64,000 nucleotides of DNA, taken from contig DIBU01000021.1 in the NCBI GenBank assembly GCA_002416125.1, positions 906 to 64,905 on the forward strand, given 5' to 3'. The DNA is from Halieaceae bacterium UBA5044 (GTDB lineage Bacteria > Pseudomonadota > Gammaproteobacteria > Pseudomonadales > Halieaceae). The notes under the pieces were generated by a model. The model saw only the letters and a program-made list of their open reading frames with translations, ran no database searches and was not told the DNA's origin. The position numbers and the translations under genes are program-made. Of the stretch, positions 34,199 through 43,664 are shown piece after piece; within the stretch, counting starts at the first letter, position 1, and the number at the start of each line of letters is the position of its first letter.

Positions 34199-35038
34199 AT
34201 GACCGAACACACCGCTGCTGGTTCCTCGTCTGTCTGCGCGCTGCTGCCCGCCTGGCAGGCGGCCGAGTTCATCCAACCAACACTGGAGTCGCTCTCGGCA
34301 CAGACCTATCGCAACTTCCGCGTCATCGTATCCGTGGACCAGTGCACCGACGACACCGCTGAGCTGTGCAGGGCGCACGCTGAGGGCGATCCGCGGTTTC
34401 GAGTTGTTCAGCAAAGCGAACGGCTGGGCTACGTTGGCAACTGCAATGCCCTTCTCCAGCTCGCCGATAGCGACTACGCAATGTTCGCCTTCCATGACGA
34501 CATCATCGCCCCCACCTACATTGAGCGACTGGCTGCCGCGCTGGATGGCGATCCGGAAGCTGTTGTCAGCTTCTCGGATGTTCACCTGACGCACACCGAT
34601 GGCCGCGAAGAGCACTGGGTACTCAGCGAACTAGAAGGTATCGCCAACCCGGCAGAACGCGGCCACCTGATGCTCGCCGGAGGGCTGAAGTGGTGGGTAC
34701 CCAACCGCGGCGTTTTCCGCCTGTCGATGGCGCGGCAGATCGGTGGCCTGAAACTGCACGGCGCGGGCGAGTTTTCCACTGACTGGCCGTGGCTGTTCCA
34801 CATGAGCCTGCTGGGAAAGTTCCTCCGCGTGCCCGAGACCCTGTGTTTCAAATACTACAAGCCGGGCAGCCTGTCGCGCAGTTGGGCCTTCACCCCGGAA
34901 CAGCGCTTCGAGGTGCTCTGCGCCTGCCTGCGGGAGCTCTGGAATGCCAACATCAGCAGCACCGCGAAATTGGATATTGCGGTACCACTGGTTCAGTACC
35001 TGCACCACAACCGTCCCCAGGGCGTCACCGCGGCATGA
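34199..35038 (+). CDS. Family 2 glycosyltransferase
   Basis: A 279-residue GT-A fold enzyme: VCALLPAWQAAEFIQPTLESL, SVDQCTDDTAEL (the usual vDDgStD position), RLGYVGNCNALL and the metal-binding FHDD at 98-101. It has no membrane helices. It heads a three-gene set in which each stop overlaps the next start in an ATGA. Donor and acceptor are unknown; the neighbouring WxcM-like protein hints at surface sugar modification. Confidence 0.85.
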   Translation: MTEHTAAGSSSVCALLPAWQAAEFIQPTLESLSAQTYRNFRVIVSVDQCTDDTAELCRAHAEGDPRFRVVQQSERLGYVGNCNALLQLADSDYAMFAFHDDIIAPTYIERLAAALDGDPEAVVSFSDVHLTHTDGREEHWVLSELEGIANPAERGHLMLAGGLKWWVPNRGVFRLSMARQIGGLKLHGAGEFSTDWPWLFHMSLLGKFLRVPETLCFKYYKPGSLSRSWAFTPEQRFEVLCACLRELWNANISSTAKLDIAVPLVQYLHHNRPQGVTAA

Positions 35039-35454
35039 CAATACCGGCCTCCGCGGCTACACGGTGGTTTGGAGGCGCGGCCCGCTTATTGGCGGTGCAG
35101 CGCCACAACGACAGCCGGGGCTCCCTGCTGCCCCTGGACTTCGCGCAGCTGCCTTTCAGGCCGGAGCGTGTATTTACGGTTTCCGCAGTGCCCGCAGGCA
35201 CCCGCCGCGGCGGACACGGGCACCTGCGTGGCCAGCAATTGCTGGCCTGCCTGTCCGGAAAGATCCTCGTCACGCTGCAGCGTGACGGCGAGCGCGTGGA
35301 CATCACCCTTGACGGCGCGAGCCCGGCACTGTTGGTGAGTGCGGGAATCTGGGGAGAACAGACGTATATCGACGCGCAAAGCGTGCTGTTGGTGCTGGCC
35401 AGCGACCCCTACGATGCCGACTCCTACTTTTCACTGGACGGCGCCGCTCCATGA
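35035..35454 (+). CDS. WxcM/FdtA-like cupin, sugar ketoisomerase family
   Basis: A 139-residue single-domain cupin. The order HNDSRGSLLPLDFAQLPF, RVFTVSAVPAGTRRGGHGH, QQLLACLSGKILVTL and the end YDADSYF follows the FdtA/QdtA/WxcM pattern of dTDP-sugar 3,4-ketoisomerases. The HxH pair (residues about 62-64) is kept. It is coupled by ATGA overlaps on both sides. The presence of a sugar-isomerase-like cupin between a glycosyltransferase and a flavoenzyme is inferred to mean nucleotide-sugar or glycan modification. Confidence 0.7.
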   Translation: MTIPASAATRWFGGAARLLAVQRHNDSRGSLLPLDFAQLPFRPERVFTVSAVPAGTRRGGHGHLRGQQLLACLSGKILVTLQRDGERVDITLDGASPALLVSAGIWGEQTYIDAQSVLLVLASDPYDADSYFSLDGAAP

Positions 35455-36668
35455 CTGCAAGTCGACACATCGCGGTGCTCGGTGCCGGCATCATGGGCTG
35501 CTCTACCGCACTGTTTCTGGCTCGCCGGGGAATCGACGTATCGCTATTTGACGAGGCCAGCGCGCCGTTCACCGGTGCCAGCCGCTGGAATGAAGGCAAG
35601 ATTCACCTGGGCTACCTTTACGCCGCAGACAGCTCGCTGCGCTCGGCGCAGCATGTGCTGAGTGGCAGCCTGCTTTTTGGAAGACTGACCGAAGAGCTAC
35701 TGGACACATCACTGGCGGGTGTTATCACCGAACAGGATGACCTGTACCTGTGCCACCGCGATTCGCTGGTGTCTGCCGACGACATGGCGCACTACCTGGC
35801 GCAGGTCAGCGGCCTGGTTCGCTCCCACCCCGATGCCGGAAAATACCTCGTGGATGCCTCGCAGGCTCGCGCACGGCGGCTGTCCGGCGCAGAGTTGAAG
35901 GCCGCAGCGGGCAGTGACGAGATCATCGCCGGCTTTCAGGTTCCCGAGCGTTCGGTGGAAACCAACTGGGTCGCCGACCGCTTTCTCCAGGCCGTGGCCG
36001 CTGAGCCACGCATCACCCTGCGCCTGGGCGAGCGCGTTCTGGCGGCGTACCCGCAGGGGAACTCGGTACACGGCCGCTGGACAGTAGCCACAAACGTCCG
36101 ACAAGCCGAACACTACAGTGAAGTGATCAACGCCCTCTGGCACGGCCGCATGGCCGTCGACCAGACTGCCGGGATCGCAGCTGCCGGTGTCTGGTCAAAC
36201 CGCTATCGACAGTCCCTGTTTCTGCGCACGCGGCAACGCGTGCGCACTCCCTGCGCGATCATTGCCACAGGCCCCTTCGGCGACATCAAAAACTACAACG
36301 AACGTGACTTTTACCTGTCGTGGTACCCCGCCGGACTGCGCGTCGACAGCTCCGCCATCGAGCCACCGCCCCTGCACACCCTGGATACACCCGATCACGC
36401 CGCACTGACAACCCGTGTTCTGGACACCCTGGAAGGGCTTTTGCCCTGGGTGGCAGACATCCGCGCGAACGCGGAGCGTGTTCAGGTGGGCGGGGGCTGG
36501 GTGTTTGCCGCCGGCCGTGGCGCACTGTCGGACCCCACAGCCACGTTGCACAAGCGCTCTGATTACGGCATTACCCGCAATGGCAATTACCTGAGCATTG
36601 ATACCGGGAAATACGCCACTGCGCCCTGGACCGCGCGCAATCTCGTACAGGCGCTGACGGACGGTTAG
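35451..36668 (+). CDS. FAD-dependent oxidoreductase (DAO family)
   Basis: A 405-residue flavoprotein with the dinucleotide-binding motif HIAVLGAGIMGCSTALFLARRG at the N-terminus (written here as the HIAVLGAGIMG core plus following helix), a GASRWNEGKIHLGYLY segment typical of the DAO group, and a C-terminal GYxxx-like DYGITRNGNYLSIDTGKYATAP end. The substrate is unknown. It is the last gene of the coupled cassette and converges on the SDR gene 7 bases away. Confidence 0.8.
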   Translation: MTASRHIAVLGAGIMGCSTALFLARRGIDVSLFDEASAPFTGASRWNEGKIHLGYLYAADSSLRSAQHVLSGSLLFGRLTEELLDTSLAGVITEQDDLYLCHRDSLVSADDMAHYLAQVSGLVRSHPDAGKYLVDASQARARRLSGAELKAAAGSDEIIAGFQVPERSVETNWVADRFLQAVAAEPRITLRLGERVLAAYPQGNSVHGRWTVATNVRQAEHYSEVINALWHGRMAVDQTAGIAAAGVWSNRYRQSLFLRTRQRVRTPCAIIATGPFGDIKNYNERDFYLSWYPAGLRVDSSAIEPPPLHTLDTPDHAALTTRVLDTLEGLLPWVADIRANAERVQVGGGWVFAAGRGALSDPTATLHKRSDYGITRNGNYLSIDTGKYATAPWTARNLVQALTDG

Positions 36669-36675
36669 CCCTGTC

Positions 36676-37455
36676 TTAACGCATCAATGCGCCGCCATTG
36701 ATGTTGTACACCTGTCCGTTGATCCAGCGGCCCTGGTCCGACAGCAGGTGTGCCACCAACCCGGCGATGTCCTCGGCCTTACCCAGTCGCGTCGTCGGCG
36801 TGTGCGCGAGTATCGCGTCGAGCATGGCCTGAGGCACGTTGCCGCTGGCCTCCATCTCGGGGGTGAAGACAAAGCCCGGAGCAACACAGTTGGCGGAGAT
36901 ACCCTCTCGACCCCAGCGAGACGCCACATGCCGCATCAGCGCATTGAGGCCGCTTTTGGCCATGGCATACGCCGGCCGTTCCCTGTCACCCGCATCCGCT
37001 GCACCGGAACTGGTGTAGACGATGGCACCGCCACCGCCGCGCAACAGATGCGGCAGCACGGCCCGCGTGCACAATACGTGCCCGCGCAGGTTGACCTGCA
37101 GGGTGCGGTCGAACACAGCGAGATCCTCTGCCAGCACGTCGCTGTCCTCAAAGATCACCCGCAGGTCCGCCGCGTTGATATGGGCGCCGTCCAGTCGACC
37201 CAGCCTGGCGCAGGCGGTCGCGACCGCCGTATCGACCGATGCTTCGTCGGCAATATCAACAGGCACGGCGAAAGCCTCTCCGCCGGAGTCGGTTACCGCA
37301 GCAGCCACCGACTCCGCGGCATCGAGATTGATATCCGCGACACACACGCGGGCACCCTCAGCCGCCAGCTGGCGCACGGTGGCGGCACCGATTCCGGTGC
37401 CCGACCCGACAACGATTATGGCTTTACCGGCAAGCCTCTCCAGAACGACCGACAC
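36676..37455 (-). CDS. Short-chain dehydrogenase/reductase
   Basis: A 259-residue SDR. The cofactor motif is VVGSGTGIGAAT, and the catalytic Ser (YTSSGAAD) and Tyr-Lys (YAMAKSG) are present; NAG is replaced by NAA (HINAAD). The end WINGQVYNINGGALM is typical of classical SDRs. Two GTG codons (37458 and 37455) are available; the second is better spaced from AGGAG. It starts 17 bases after the TonB receptor gene and is probably co-transcribed with it. Its substrate is unknown. Confidence 0.92.
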   Translation of the reverse strand: MSVVLERLAGKAIIVVGSGTGIGAATVRQLAAEGARVCVADINLDAAESVAAAVTDSGGEAFAVPVDIADEASVDTAVATACARLGRLDGAHINAADLRVIFEDSDVLAEDLAVFDRTLQVNLRGHVLCTRAVLPHLLRGGGGAIVYTSSGAADAGDRERPAYAMAKSGLNALMRHVASRWGREGISANCVAPGFVFTPEMEASGNVPQAMLDAILAHTPTTRLGKAEDIAGLVAHLLSDQGRWINGQVYNINGGALMR

Positions 37456-37472
37456 CACGGCACTCCTGTAAC

Positions 37473-39818
37473 CTAGAAGGTGATATTGAAGTCGATGCCG
37501 TAGGTACGCGGCAAACTGTACTGGGCAGTCATGTTGATCACCTCATTGCCGAAGACGTTGATTTCATCCTCGTCCAACAGGTTCTTGACCCAGAATGACA
37601 CACTGCTGACGGCGGAGCCCATGGGAATTTCCATCACTCCGGCGCGCGCGTTGATCAACCAGTAGGCTTCACGCTGGGACAGGCGATCGGCTTCCGGGAA
37701 ACCGCTGGCGAAGGCCGTGTTCTCGCCCTCTGCGAGGTAGCGGCTGTCCAGGCGCATAAAGGGTGCGCCGCCGAGCATCTTCTGGCCGAAGTCATACTGC
37801 AGCGAAATACGGGTATTGAAATCCGGCGCGCGAATCGGGCGCACATCATCCGCCACGTTCACGCCATTGCGGATGTATTCCTTGTATTCGTAGTCGTAGG
37901 TGCCGAGGGTCGTGCTGAGCGTCAGGCCCTCGCCAAGAATGGCGTCCATTTCAATCTCGAGACCAGTCACCTCCACGTTGCCGGCGTTCTCAAAGCTCTG
38001 TTTGCCATCTTCAAACAGTTGCACCTGCAGGTCTTCGTAATCCATAAAGAACGCTGCAGCGTTCAGGCGCAGACGATTATCCAGAAACTGTGACTTCAGG
38101 CCCAGTTCATAGTTGGTGATGGACTCGGGGTCGTAGGATATGCCATTGAGAATGCCGCCGGCGACGAAGCCGGTGCTCACCTTCGCGTAGGACATCACAT
38201 CATCGGCCCAGTTGTAGCTGAGCACCACATTGTAGTTGGTCTCACCGTAGCTGAGCTTGTAGAGGCCTTCATCCAGGCTGCCGCCACCGGAGGTTGCGCT
38301 GATGTCGATCAGCTCGATTTCCCGATCATCTTCTGTGCGGCGGATGCCCACGGTGACGTCGAGCTTCTCCGTTGCGTGGAAGGTGCCCTCGGCGAACACG
38401 GCCCAGGAGCTGTTATCGGTATCGGTGGAGTTGACGCCACTGCCGAAAATCGCATCAAAGGGCGTGGGGATCACCACGCCATTGGCTACGGGCTGCAATA
38501 CACCCAGCACGTTACGCGCCTCTGCTTCCTCCTGGAAATAGAACACGCCACCGACCAGGGTGTAGTTGTCGGTGCTCCAGGTCAGCTGCAGTTCCTCGCT
38601 GAACTGCTCTTGCTCCAGCGCGCGGGCAGTCAAGAGGGTGAACAGGGAATCGTTGGGGCCGGGGGGATTGCCGAGAATTCCACCCACGTCTCCCTGCAGC
38701 AGGGCACCCAGCTGCGCGGCGGTGAACTTCCAGCCGCCGGTTGCCCCGAGGTCGTAGATAGCCGGGCGCTGGTCCATCTGGCGGAACGCTGTGATGCTTT
38801 TCAGGCTCAGGTTGTCGTTGATTTCCCAGCTCACGGTGACGTTATGCCCCTGAATGAGCAGAGGCTCCTCGCTGGTGGCAGCCGCGACGTCTTTCAGCGG
38901 TGTGGTGCTGAGGTTGGTGATGCCGCCATACAGTGGCTGGAACTGGTTGATGGCGCCAACCAGCGGCGCAGTCGCGCCGATGATCCCGACCTGCTGCACC
39001 GGTGCGCCGACGGTCAGGCTGTCCGTGTAGTCAAAGCGGTAGTCCACGTTGATGGTGTCGAAGTCCAGATTGGCGGCCAGCATGAAGGCTTCAACGTTCT
39101 TGCTGCCGAGGTTCTCCGCGTAGGTGAGCACGCCCATCTCCGGGTTGCGCAAGCGCAGATCCAGTGTGCGTCCGGCGATCAGGTTGTCCGAGTAGCCATC
39201 GTTGCTGTCGTACAAGTAGCTAAGCTTGACACTCAGGGGGCCGACCGAGGGCAGGTTGAGGATGGTACGGAAGCGCTGTGCATTGAGGTTACCCACGGAC
39301 ACATCCTGGGAGAGCCCGAATTCACCCGTTGGCGCTGATGTGGTGATGCTGATCGCGCCCCCCGTGGCGTTCCGACCGAACAGGGTACCCTGCGGGCCCC
39401 GCAGCACCTCTACGCGCTCGATATCGGCCATATCGAAAATCGAGCCGATGGTGCGCCCGATGTATACGCCGTCGAGGTAGGTCGCAATTTTCGGGTCCAC
39501 TTCAGCCGCCGACACGCCCGAGGATACGCCGCGAATATTGATCTGGGGGATTGTGCCGCGCCCCTGGTTCTGGATGTTCAGGTTGGGCGCCAGATTGCTG
39601 AGGTCTTCCGTGTTGGTGACGCGGAACATGTTCAGCGTCTGCGCGTTGAGTGCGGTGACCGCGATGGGCACGCTCTGCAGGTTCTGTTCGCGCTTCTGTG
39701 CCGTGACGATGATCTCCTCCAGTGCAACGTTGCGCTGGTTTTCCTGCGCGATGGCATTACCGCTGACAATCAGCGCGATCGATGAAGCGAGCAGGGACAG
39801 GGACGAGAAATGACGCAT
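37473..39818 (-). CDS. TonB-dependent outer-membrane receptor
   Basis: A 781-residue receptor with a signal peptide ending near NAIAQ, a TonB-box/plug region (EEIIVTAQKREQNLQSVPIAV, VEVLRGPQGTLFGRNATGGAI) and a C-terminal beta-barrel ending in the outer-membrane signal YGIDFNITF. It belongs to the large receptor group common in marine Halieaceae and sphingomonads and may import an aromatic, terpenoid or steroid-like compound rather than iron; that is inferred from the neighbouring catabolic genes. GGAGG lies 8 bases before the ATG. The leader at 39840-39865 is strongly AT-rich with a CATAAT -10-like element. Confidence 0.93.
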   Translation of the reverse strand: MRHFSSLSLLASSIALIVSGNAIAQENQRNVALEEIIVTAQKREQNLQSVPIAVTALNAQTLNMFRVTNTEDLSNLAPNLNIQNQGRGTIPQINIRGVSSGVSAAEVDPKIATYLDGVYIGRTIGSIFDMADIERVEVLRGPQGTLFGRNATGGAISITTSAPTGEFGLSQDVSVGNLNAQRFRTILNLPSVGPLSVKLSYLYDSNDGYSDNLIAGRTLDLRLRNPEMGVLTYAENLGSKNVEAFMLAANLDFDTINVDYRFDYTDSLTVGAPVQQVGIIGATAPLVGAINQFQPLYGGITNLSTTPLKDVAAATSEEPLLIQGHNVTVSWEINDNLSLKSITAFRQMDQRPAIYDLGATGGWKFTAAQLGALLQGDVGGILGNPPGPNDSLFTLLTARALEQEQFSEELQLTWSTDNYTLVGGVFYFQEEAEARNVLGVLQPVANGVVIPTPFDAIFGSGVNSTDTDNSSWAVFAEGTFHATEKLDVTVGIRRTEDDREIELIDISATSGGGSLDEGLYKLSYGETNYNVVLSYNWADDVMSYAKVSTGFVAGGILNGISYDPESITNYELGLKSQFLDNRLRLNAAAFFMDYEDLQVQLFEDGKQSFENAGNVEVTGLEIEMDAILGEGLTLSTTLGTYDYEYKEYIRNGVNVADDVRPIRAPDFNTRISLQYDFGQKMLGGAPFMRLDSRYLAEGENTAFASGFPEADRLSQREAYWLINARAGVMEIPMGSAVSSVSFWVKNLLDEDEINVFGNEVINMTAQYSLPRTYGIDFNITF

Positions 39819-40054
39819 GGGCCGAACCTCCGGGGAATTAAAATTATGCTTATTAATATTCCGACTGTACTCCCGTGCGCGGCTCCTGCGCCACCACTAA
39901 TTTTCAGGCACACCGCCGGCACCACTGCGGAGTACAAATAACTGGTACCCGAGCCAGGTTGAATGCGCTACGGCGCGCGGGAATCAGGGTGCCGATGGCT
40001 GAATGGAGTATGCTGTCAGCGAGTAATAAAGCGCACCAGAGGGTCACGGACAGC

Positions 40055-40483
40055 ATGAGGGACGCACAGGCACTTGTCGGTTGCTGGGAGTTGGTGTCCT
40101 ACACGCTCACCACCGCGGATGGGTCCGTTCTCTTTCCGATGGGTGAGTCCCCGCGAGGACTGCTGGTCTACGGCAGCACTGGCGAGCTGTCGGTACACCT
40201 GATGCAACCCGGCGCAGAGCCGCCACCAGCGGACAGCCTGCCCGCCGGCATCACGCCGGACCTGGCCCTATCCTACGGCTGCTATTCCAGCTACTTCGGT
40301 CGCTACGAGGTCGATGAGCAACGCAACGAGGTCACGCACTTCGTGCAAGGCGCATCCGTGCTGGGCTGGGCCGGAGCCGTTTTTCCACGAGCCTACCAGC
40401 TCGATAATCACCAGCTGACGCTGACCGCCGAGGCCAACGCCCAGGGTTATGCCCCAGCGCTGCGCTGGCAACGGACTGGCTGA
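40055..40483 (+). CDS. Lipocalin-like domain protein
   Basis: A 142-residue protein matching the lipocalin-like family (PF13924): LVGCWELVSYTLTTADGSVLFPMG, GLLVYGSTGELSVHLM, CYSSYFGRYEVDEQRNEVTHFV. It has no signal peptide from the ATG at 40055. Members often lie in polyketide or catabolic clusters and may bind small hydrophobic ligands. It precedes the FadH-like gene by 27 bases. Confidence 0.8.
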   Translation: MRDAQALVGCWELVSYTLTTADGSVLFPMGESPRGLLVYGSTGELSVHLMQPGAEPPPADSLPAGITPDLALSYGCYSSYFGRYEVDEQRNEVTHFVQGASVLGWAGAVFPRAYQLDNHQLTLTAEANAQGYAPALRWQRTG

Positions 40484-40510
40484 ACGTCAGCGACGCACGG
40501 AGACACGCCG

Positions 40511-42691
40511 ATGAGCGCATCGCACTACCGCACACTCCTGTCACCCGGCCGGATTGGCAGCCTCGAACTGAAAAATCGCATGATCGTCACCGCCATGGGG
40601 GTGAACTTTGCCGAGAGTGATGGCAGCGCCGGCGACCGGCTGATCGCGTATCACGAAGAGCAGGCGCGGGGCGGTGTCGGCATGGTCATAACCGGCGCGA
40701 CGGGCGTCGCCCTGCCCGTGGGTCGCGTGCAGCGCTGGCAGGTGGGCATATCCGAGGATCGCTTCCTGCCGGGCCTCGAGAAACTCGCCAGGGCGGTACA
40801 ACGCCACGGTGCGCGAGCTGCCGTGCAACTTCACCACGGTGGCCTGGTGGCTGGAGACAGTGCACGGGACGGTCACCCGCTGTGGGCGCCCGCGGTTCCC
40901 AGCCCGGTCAAGGATGCCGATTTCATGAGTTACTTCCTGCCCGAGGAACTGGCAAAACTGTCTGCCGGCATGAAGGGACCACCGCAGGTTAAAGTGCTGG
41001 ACCTGGCGGATATTCAACAGCTTGTGCAGCAGTTTGCCGAGGGGGCGCGGCGCGCAAAGCAGGCGGGGTTCGACGGCATCGAGATACACGGCGGGCATGG
41101 TTACATACTCTCCTCATTCATCTCACCGAAGACCAATACGCGCACGGATGCCTACGGCGGCAGCGTGGAGAACCGCGCCCGCCTGCTGCTGGAAGTGATC
41201 CACGCCATTCGCGCCGAAGTCGGCAACGACTTTGCGCTGTGGGTAAAACTCGATTCCCGGGAAGTGGGCAAGCAAGGCGGCATCACCCTGGAGGATGCCA
41301 AGCGAACCGCGCAGCTGGTCGAAGACGCTGGCGTCGACGCCATTACGGTCAGCGCCTACCACGAGACGGCGTATGGCAAGATGCACTCCGAATCCAACAT
41401 CCCCCAGGTACCCGGTGCCAATTTGCCGGCAACCGTTGCCATCCGCCAGGTGGTGAAAATACCCCTGATTACCTCGGGGCGCATCGAGCTGGATGTCGGC
41501 GAAGCAGAGCTGCGAAAAGGCAGCTTCGATTTTCTCGGCCTGGGGCGCAAACTGCTCGCCGATCCCCAACTGCCGAATAAGCTCGCCGCCGGCGACACGG
41601 CATCGATTCGCCCCTGCGTCTACTGCATTACCTGCGCCAGCGCCATCTACACCGGCGACGCCACGCGTTGTGCCGTCAATGCCGAGGTCGGCGTCGAGCA
41701 CCTGCGCATCGCCCGCCCGCGGTCCAGCACGCCGCGCCATATTGTTGTGGTGGGAGGCGGGCCCGCCGGCATGGAGGCGGCGCGCCTGCTCGCCGCTGAC
41801 CAGCACAGAGTCACGCTGCTGGAACGCGGGCCGCGGCTGGGCGGCACGCTGCAGTTCGCATCCCTGGCCTATGAACCCAACCAGCGCTTCCTGACCTGGT
41901 TGCGCAGAGAGGTCGGCAAGGCGGATATCGACCTGCGCCTGAACACTGAGGCAACACCTGCGCTGCTTGCGTCTTTGGGCGCCGACGCCGTTATCGTGGC
42001 AACCGGTGCCAGGCGTGACCTTCCGGAGATCCCCGGCAACGATCAGCACCACGTATTCAGCGGCGACGACATGCGCAAGCTGATCCTGGGCGAAAGCTCC
42101 GAGCGACTCACGGCGCGCACCAGCCCGCTGACCCGACTGGCAACGCGTATCGGTGCGGCGACCGGCCTCAGCGCCAATCTCAATCTGGTGCGCAAACTGA
42201 CCCATACCTGGATGCCGCTGGGCAGGCATATCGTAATCATCGGTGGCGAGCTGGTGGGCGTCGAGCTGGCCGAGTTCCTCGCCGAGCGCGGGCGCGTGGT
42301 CACCGTGGTCGATGAAGCGCCGCGCTTTGGCGCCGGGCTGCCCATTGTGCGCCGCATGCGCCTGCTGGCAGAGCTGCGGGAGCACGGCGTCGCACTGCAG
42401 CCCTCCGCAGCCGATATCCGCATCGAAGCTGATGCCGTCACCTTCCGGGACGCGACCGGCAGTGCACAGCGGGTCACAGCACAGCAGGTGATTGTTGCCA
42501 AGGGCGCCACCGGCGATACACGCGTCGCACAGCAGCTCCGCGGCGCGGGTTTTGAGGTCCATGAGGCCGGCGACTGCACCGGCGTTGGCTATATCGAGGG
42601 GGCCATCCGCAACGCCCAGCAGGTCGTCGATGCCATCAATGCCGGTATCGCCCCTGCCACAGAACACGGCATGGAGACCGCAACAGCGTGA
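40511..42691 (+). CDS. FadH/OYE-like NAD(P)H:flavin, 4Fe-4S oxidoreductase
   Basis: A 726-residue enzyme with an N-terminal FMN TIM barrel (LLSPGRIGSLELKNRMIVTAM, HGYILSSFISPKTNTRTDAY), a cysteine cluster CVYCITCASAIYTGDATRC for a 4Fe-4S centre, and a C-terminal FAD/NAD(P)-binding region (VVVGGGPAGMEAARLL, HIVIIGGELVGVELAEFL). The family includes 2,4-dienoyl-CoA reductase, BaiCD-like 2-enoate reductases and dimethylamine dehydrogenases. The cluster spacing Cx2Cx2Cx11C is one residue shorter than the Cx2Cx3Cx11C of E. coli FadH. It is about 50 residues longer than FadH. It probably reduces a conjugated double bond in the compound handled by this cluster. Confidence 0.87.
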   Translation: MSASHYRTLLSPGRIGSLELKNRMIVTAMGVNFAESDGSAGDRLIAYHEEQARGGVGMVITGATGVALPVGRVQRWQVGISEDRFLPGLEKLARAVQRHGARAAVQLHHGGLVAGDSARDGHPLWAPAVPSPVKDADFMSYFLPEELAKLSAGMKGPPQVKVLDLADIQQLVQQFAEGARRAKQAGFDGIEIHGGHGYILSSFISPKTNTRTDAYGGSVENRARLLLEVIHAIRAEVGNDFALWVKLDSREVGKQGGITLEDAKRTAQLVEDAGVDAITVSAYHETAYGKMHSESNIPQVPGANLPATVAIRQVVKIPLITSGRIELDVGEAELRKGSFDFLGLGRKLLADPQLPNKLAAGDTASIRPCVYCITCASAIYTGDATRCAVNAEVGVEHLRIARPRSSTPRHIVVVGGGPAGMEAARLLAADQHRVTLLERGPRLGGTLQFASLAYEPNQRFLTWLRREVGKADIDLRLNTEATPALLASLGADAVIVATGARRDLPEIPGNDQHHVFSGDDMRKLILGESSERLTARTSPLTRLATRIGAATGLSANLNLVRKLTHTWMPLGRHIVIIGGELVGVELAEFLAERGRVVTVVDEAPRFGAGLPIVRRMRLLAELREHGVALQPSAADIRIEADAVTFRDATGSAQRVTAQQVIVAKGATGDTRVAQQLRGAGFEVHEAGDCTGVGYIEGAIRNAQQVVDAINAGIAPATEHGMETATA

Positions 42692-42722
42692 CGCTGTACA
42701 CCGATCGACAGAAAGGTGCGGG

Positions 42723-43664
42723 ATGAAAGCAGTACGCTGCCACAATCATGAAATACACGTGCACGACGTGCCGGCACCCAGCGGTGAAGGTGTGCGGGTG
42801 AAGGTGGCCGCGGCCGGCATCTGCGGCAGCGACCTGCACTTCTGGCAGGGCGGGTTTCCCGTGCCGTTCACCCTCGGCCATGAGATATCAGGCATCACGC
42901 CCGACGGGCGCTGGGTGGCCATCGAGCCAACCGTCTACTGCGGTCACTGCGAGCGCTGTGTGCGGGGTGACTACAACCTCTGCGTGCGCGGCAGCGATGC
43001 GGTGCTGGGGGTGGGCCGGGACGGCGGCATGAGCGAAGAGATCATCGTGCCCGAACACTGCCTGGTGCCCCTGCCGGGTGGCATCGCGGTGGAGGATGCC
43101 TGCCTGGTCGAGCCGCTGTCGGTGGCGGTGAGAGGTATCGCCATGGCGGGCATCAGCCATCGGCACAAAGTTGCGGTGATCGGCGGCGGCACCATCGGCC
43201 AGTGCGCCGTGGTGGTGGCGCGCCAGGTCAGTCCCCGGGTGCACCTGTTCGCACGCCATCCCGCGCAACAGCGCGCCGGCGAAATTCTCGGCGCGACGCT
43301 GGACGGCGCCACAGACGACTACGATCTGGTGATTGACTGCGCAGGAACGGATTCGGCGATGGCGCAGGCCGCCGACCTCTGCCGCCCCGGTGCCACCATC
43401 CTCATGCTGGCCTCCTACTGGGGCGGTTTAACCCTGCCGGCAATGCAGATGATGATGAAGGAACTGCGCACAGTCACCTCCATGGCACAGGCGCGTCAGG
43501 GGCTTGTGCGTGATGTGGATATCGCCGCCGCCACCCTCGCGGGGAACCCGCTGATCGCGCCCACCCTGATTACCCACAGGCTGCCCCTGGAGGCGGCCGC
43601 CGAGGCATTTGCGATTGCCGCCGACCGCAAGCAGGGTGCGATCAAGGTGGCCTTCAGCCCTTGA
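42723..43664 (+). CDS. Zinc-dependent alcohol dehydrogenase (MDR family)
   Basis: A 313-residue medium-chain dehydrogenase, somewhat short for the family. Catalytic zinc ligands are C34 (AGICGSDLH) and H53-E54 (LGHEISG); the structural zinc cysteines are C73, C76, C79 and C87 (YCGHCERCVRGDYNLC). The cofactor motif is VIGGGTIGQ. AAGG lies upstream of the ATG. It is 31 bases after the FadH-like gene, and its end overlaps the convergent MFS gene by 11 bases. The substrate is unknown. Confidence 0.9.
   Translation: MKAVRCHNHEIHVHDVPAPSGEGVRVKVAAAGICGSDLHFWQGGFPVPFTLGHEISGITPDGRWVAIEPTVYCGHCERCVRGDYNLCVRGSDAVLGVGRDGGMSEEIIVPEHCLVPLPGGIAVEDACLVEPLSVAVRGIAMAGISHRHKVAVIGGGTIGQCAVVVARQVSPRVHLFARHPAQQRAGEILGATLDGATDDYDLVIDCAGTDSAMAQAADLCRPGATILMLASYWGGLTLPAMQMMMKELRTVTSMAQARQGLVRDVDIAAATLAGNPLIAPTLITHRLPLEAAAEAFAIAADRKQGAIKVAFSP

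Noticed and set aside
39840..39865. Fur box before the TonB receptor
   Set aside because: The AT-rich stretch has only a loose dyad and does not match the Fur consensus well enough to call.
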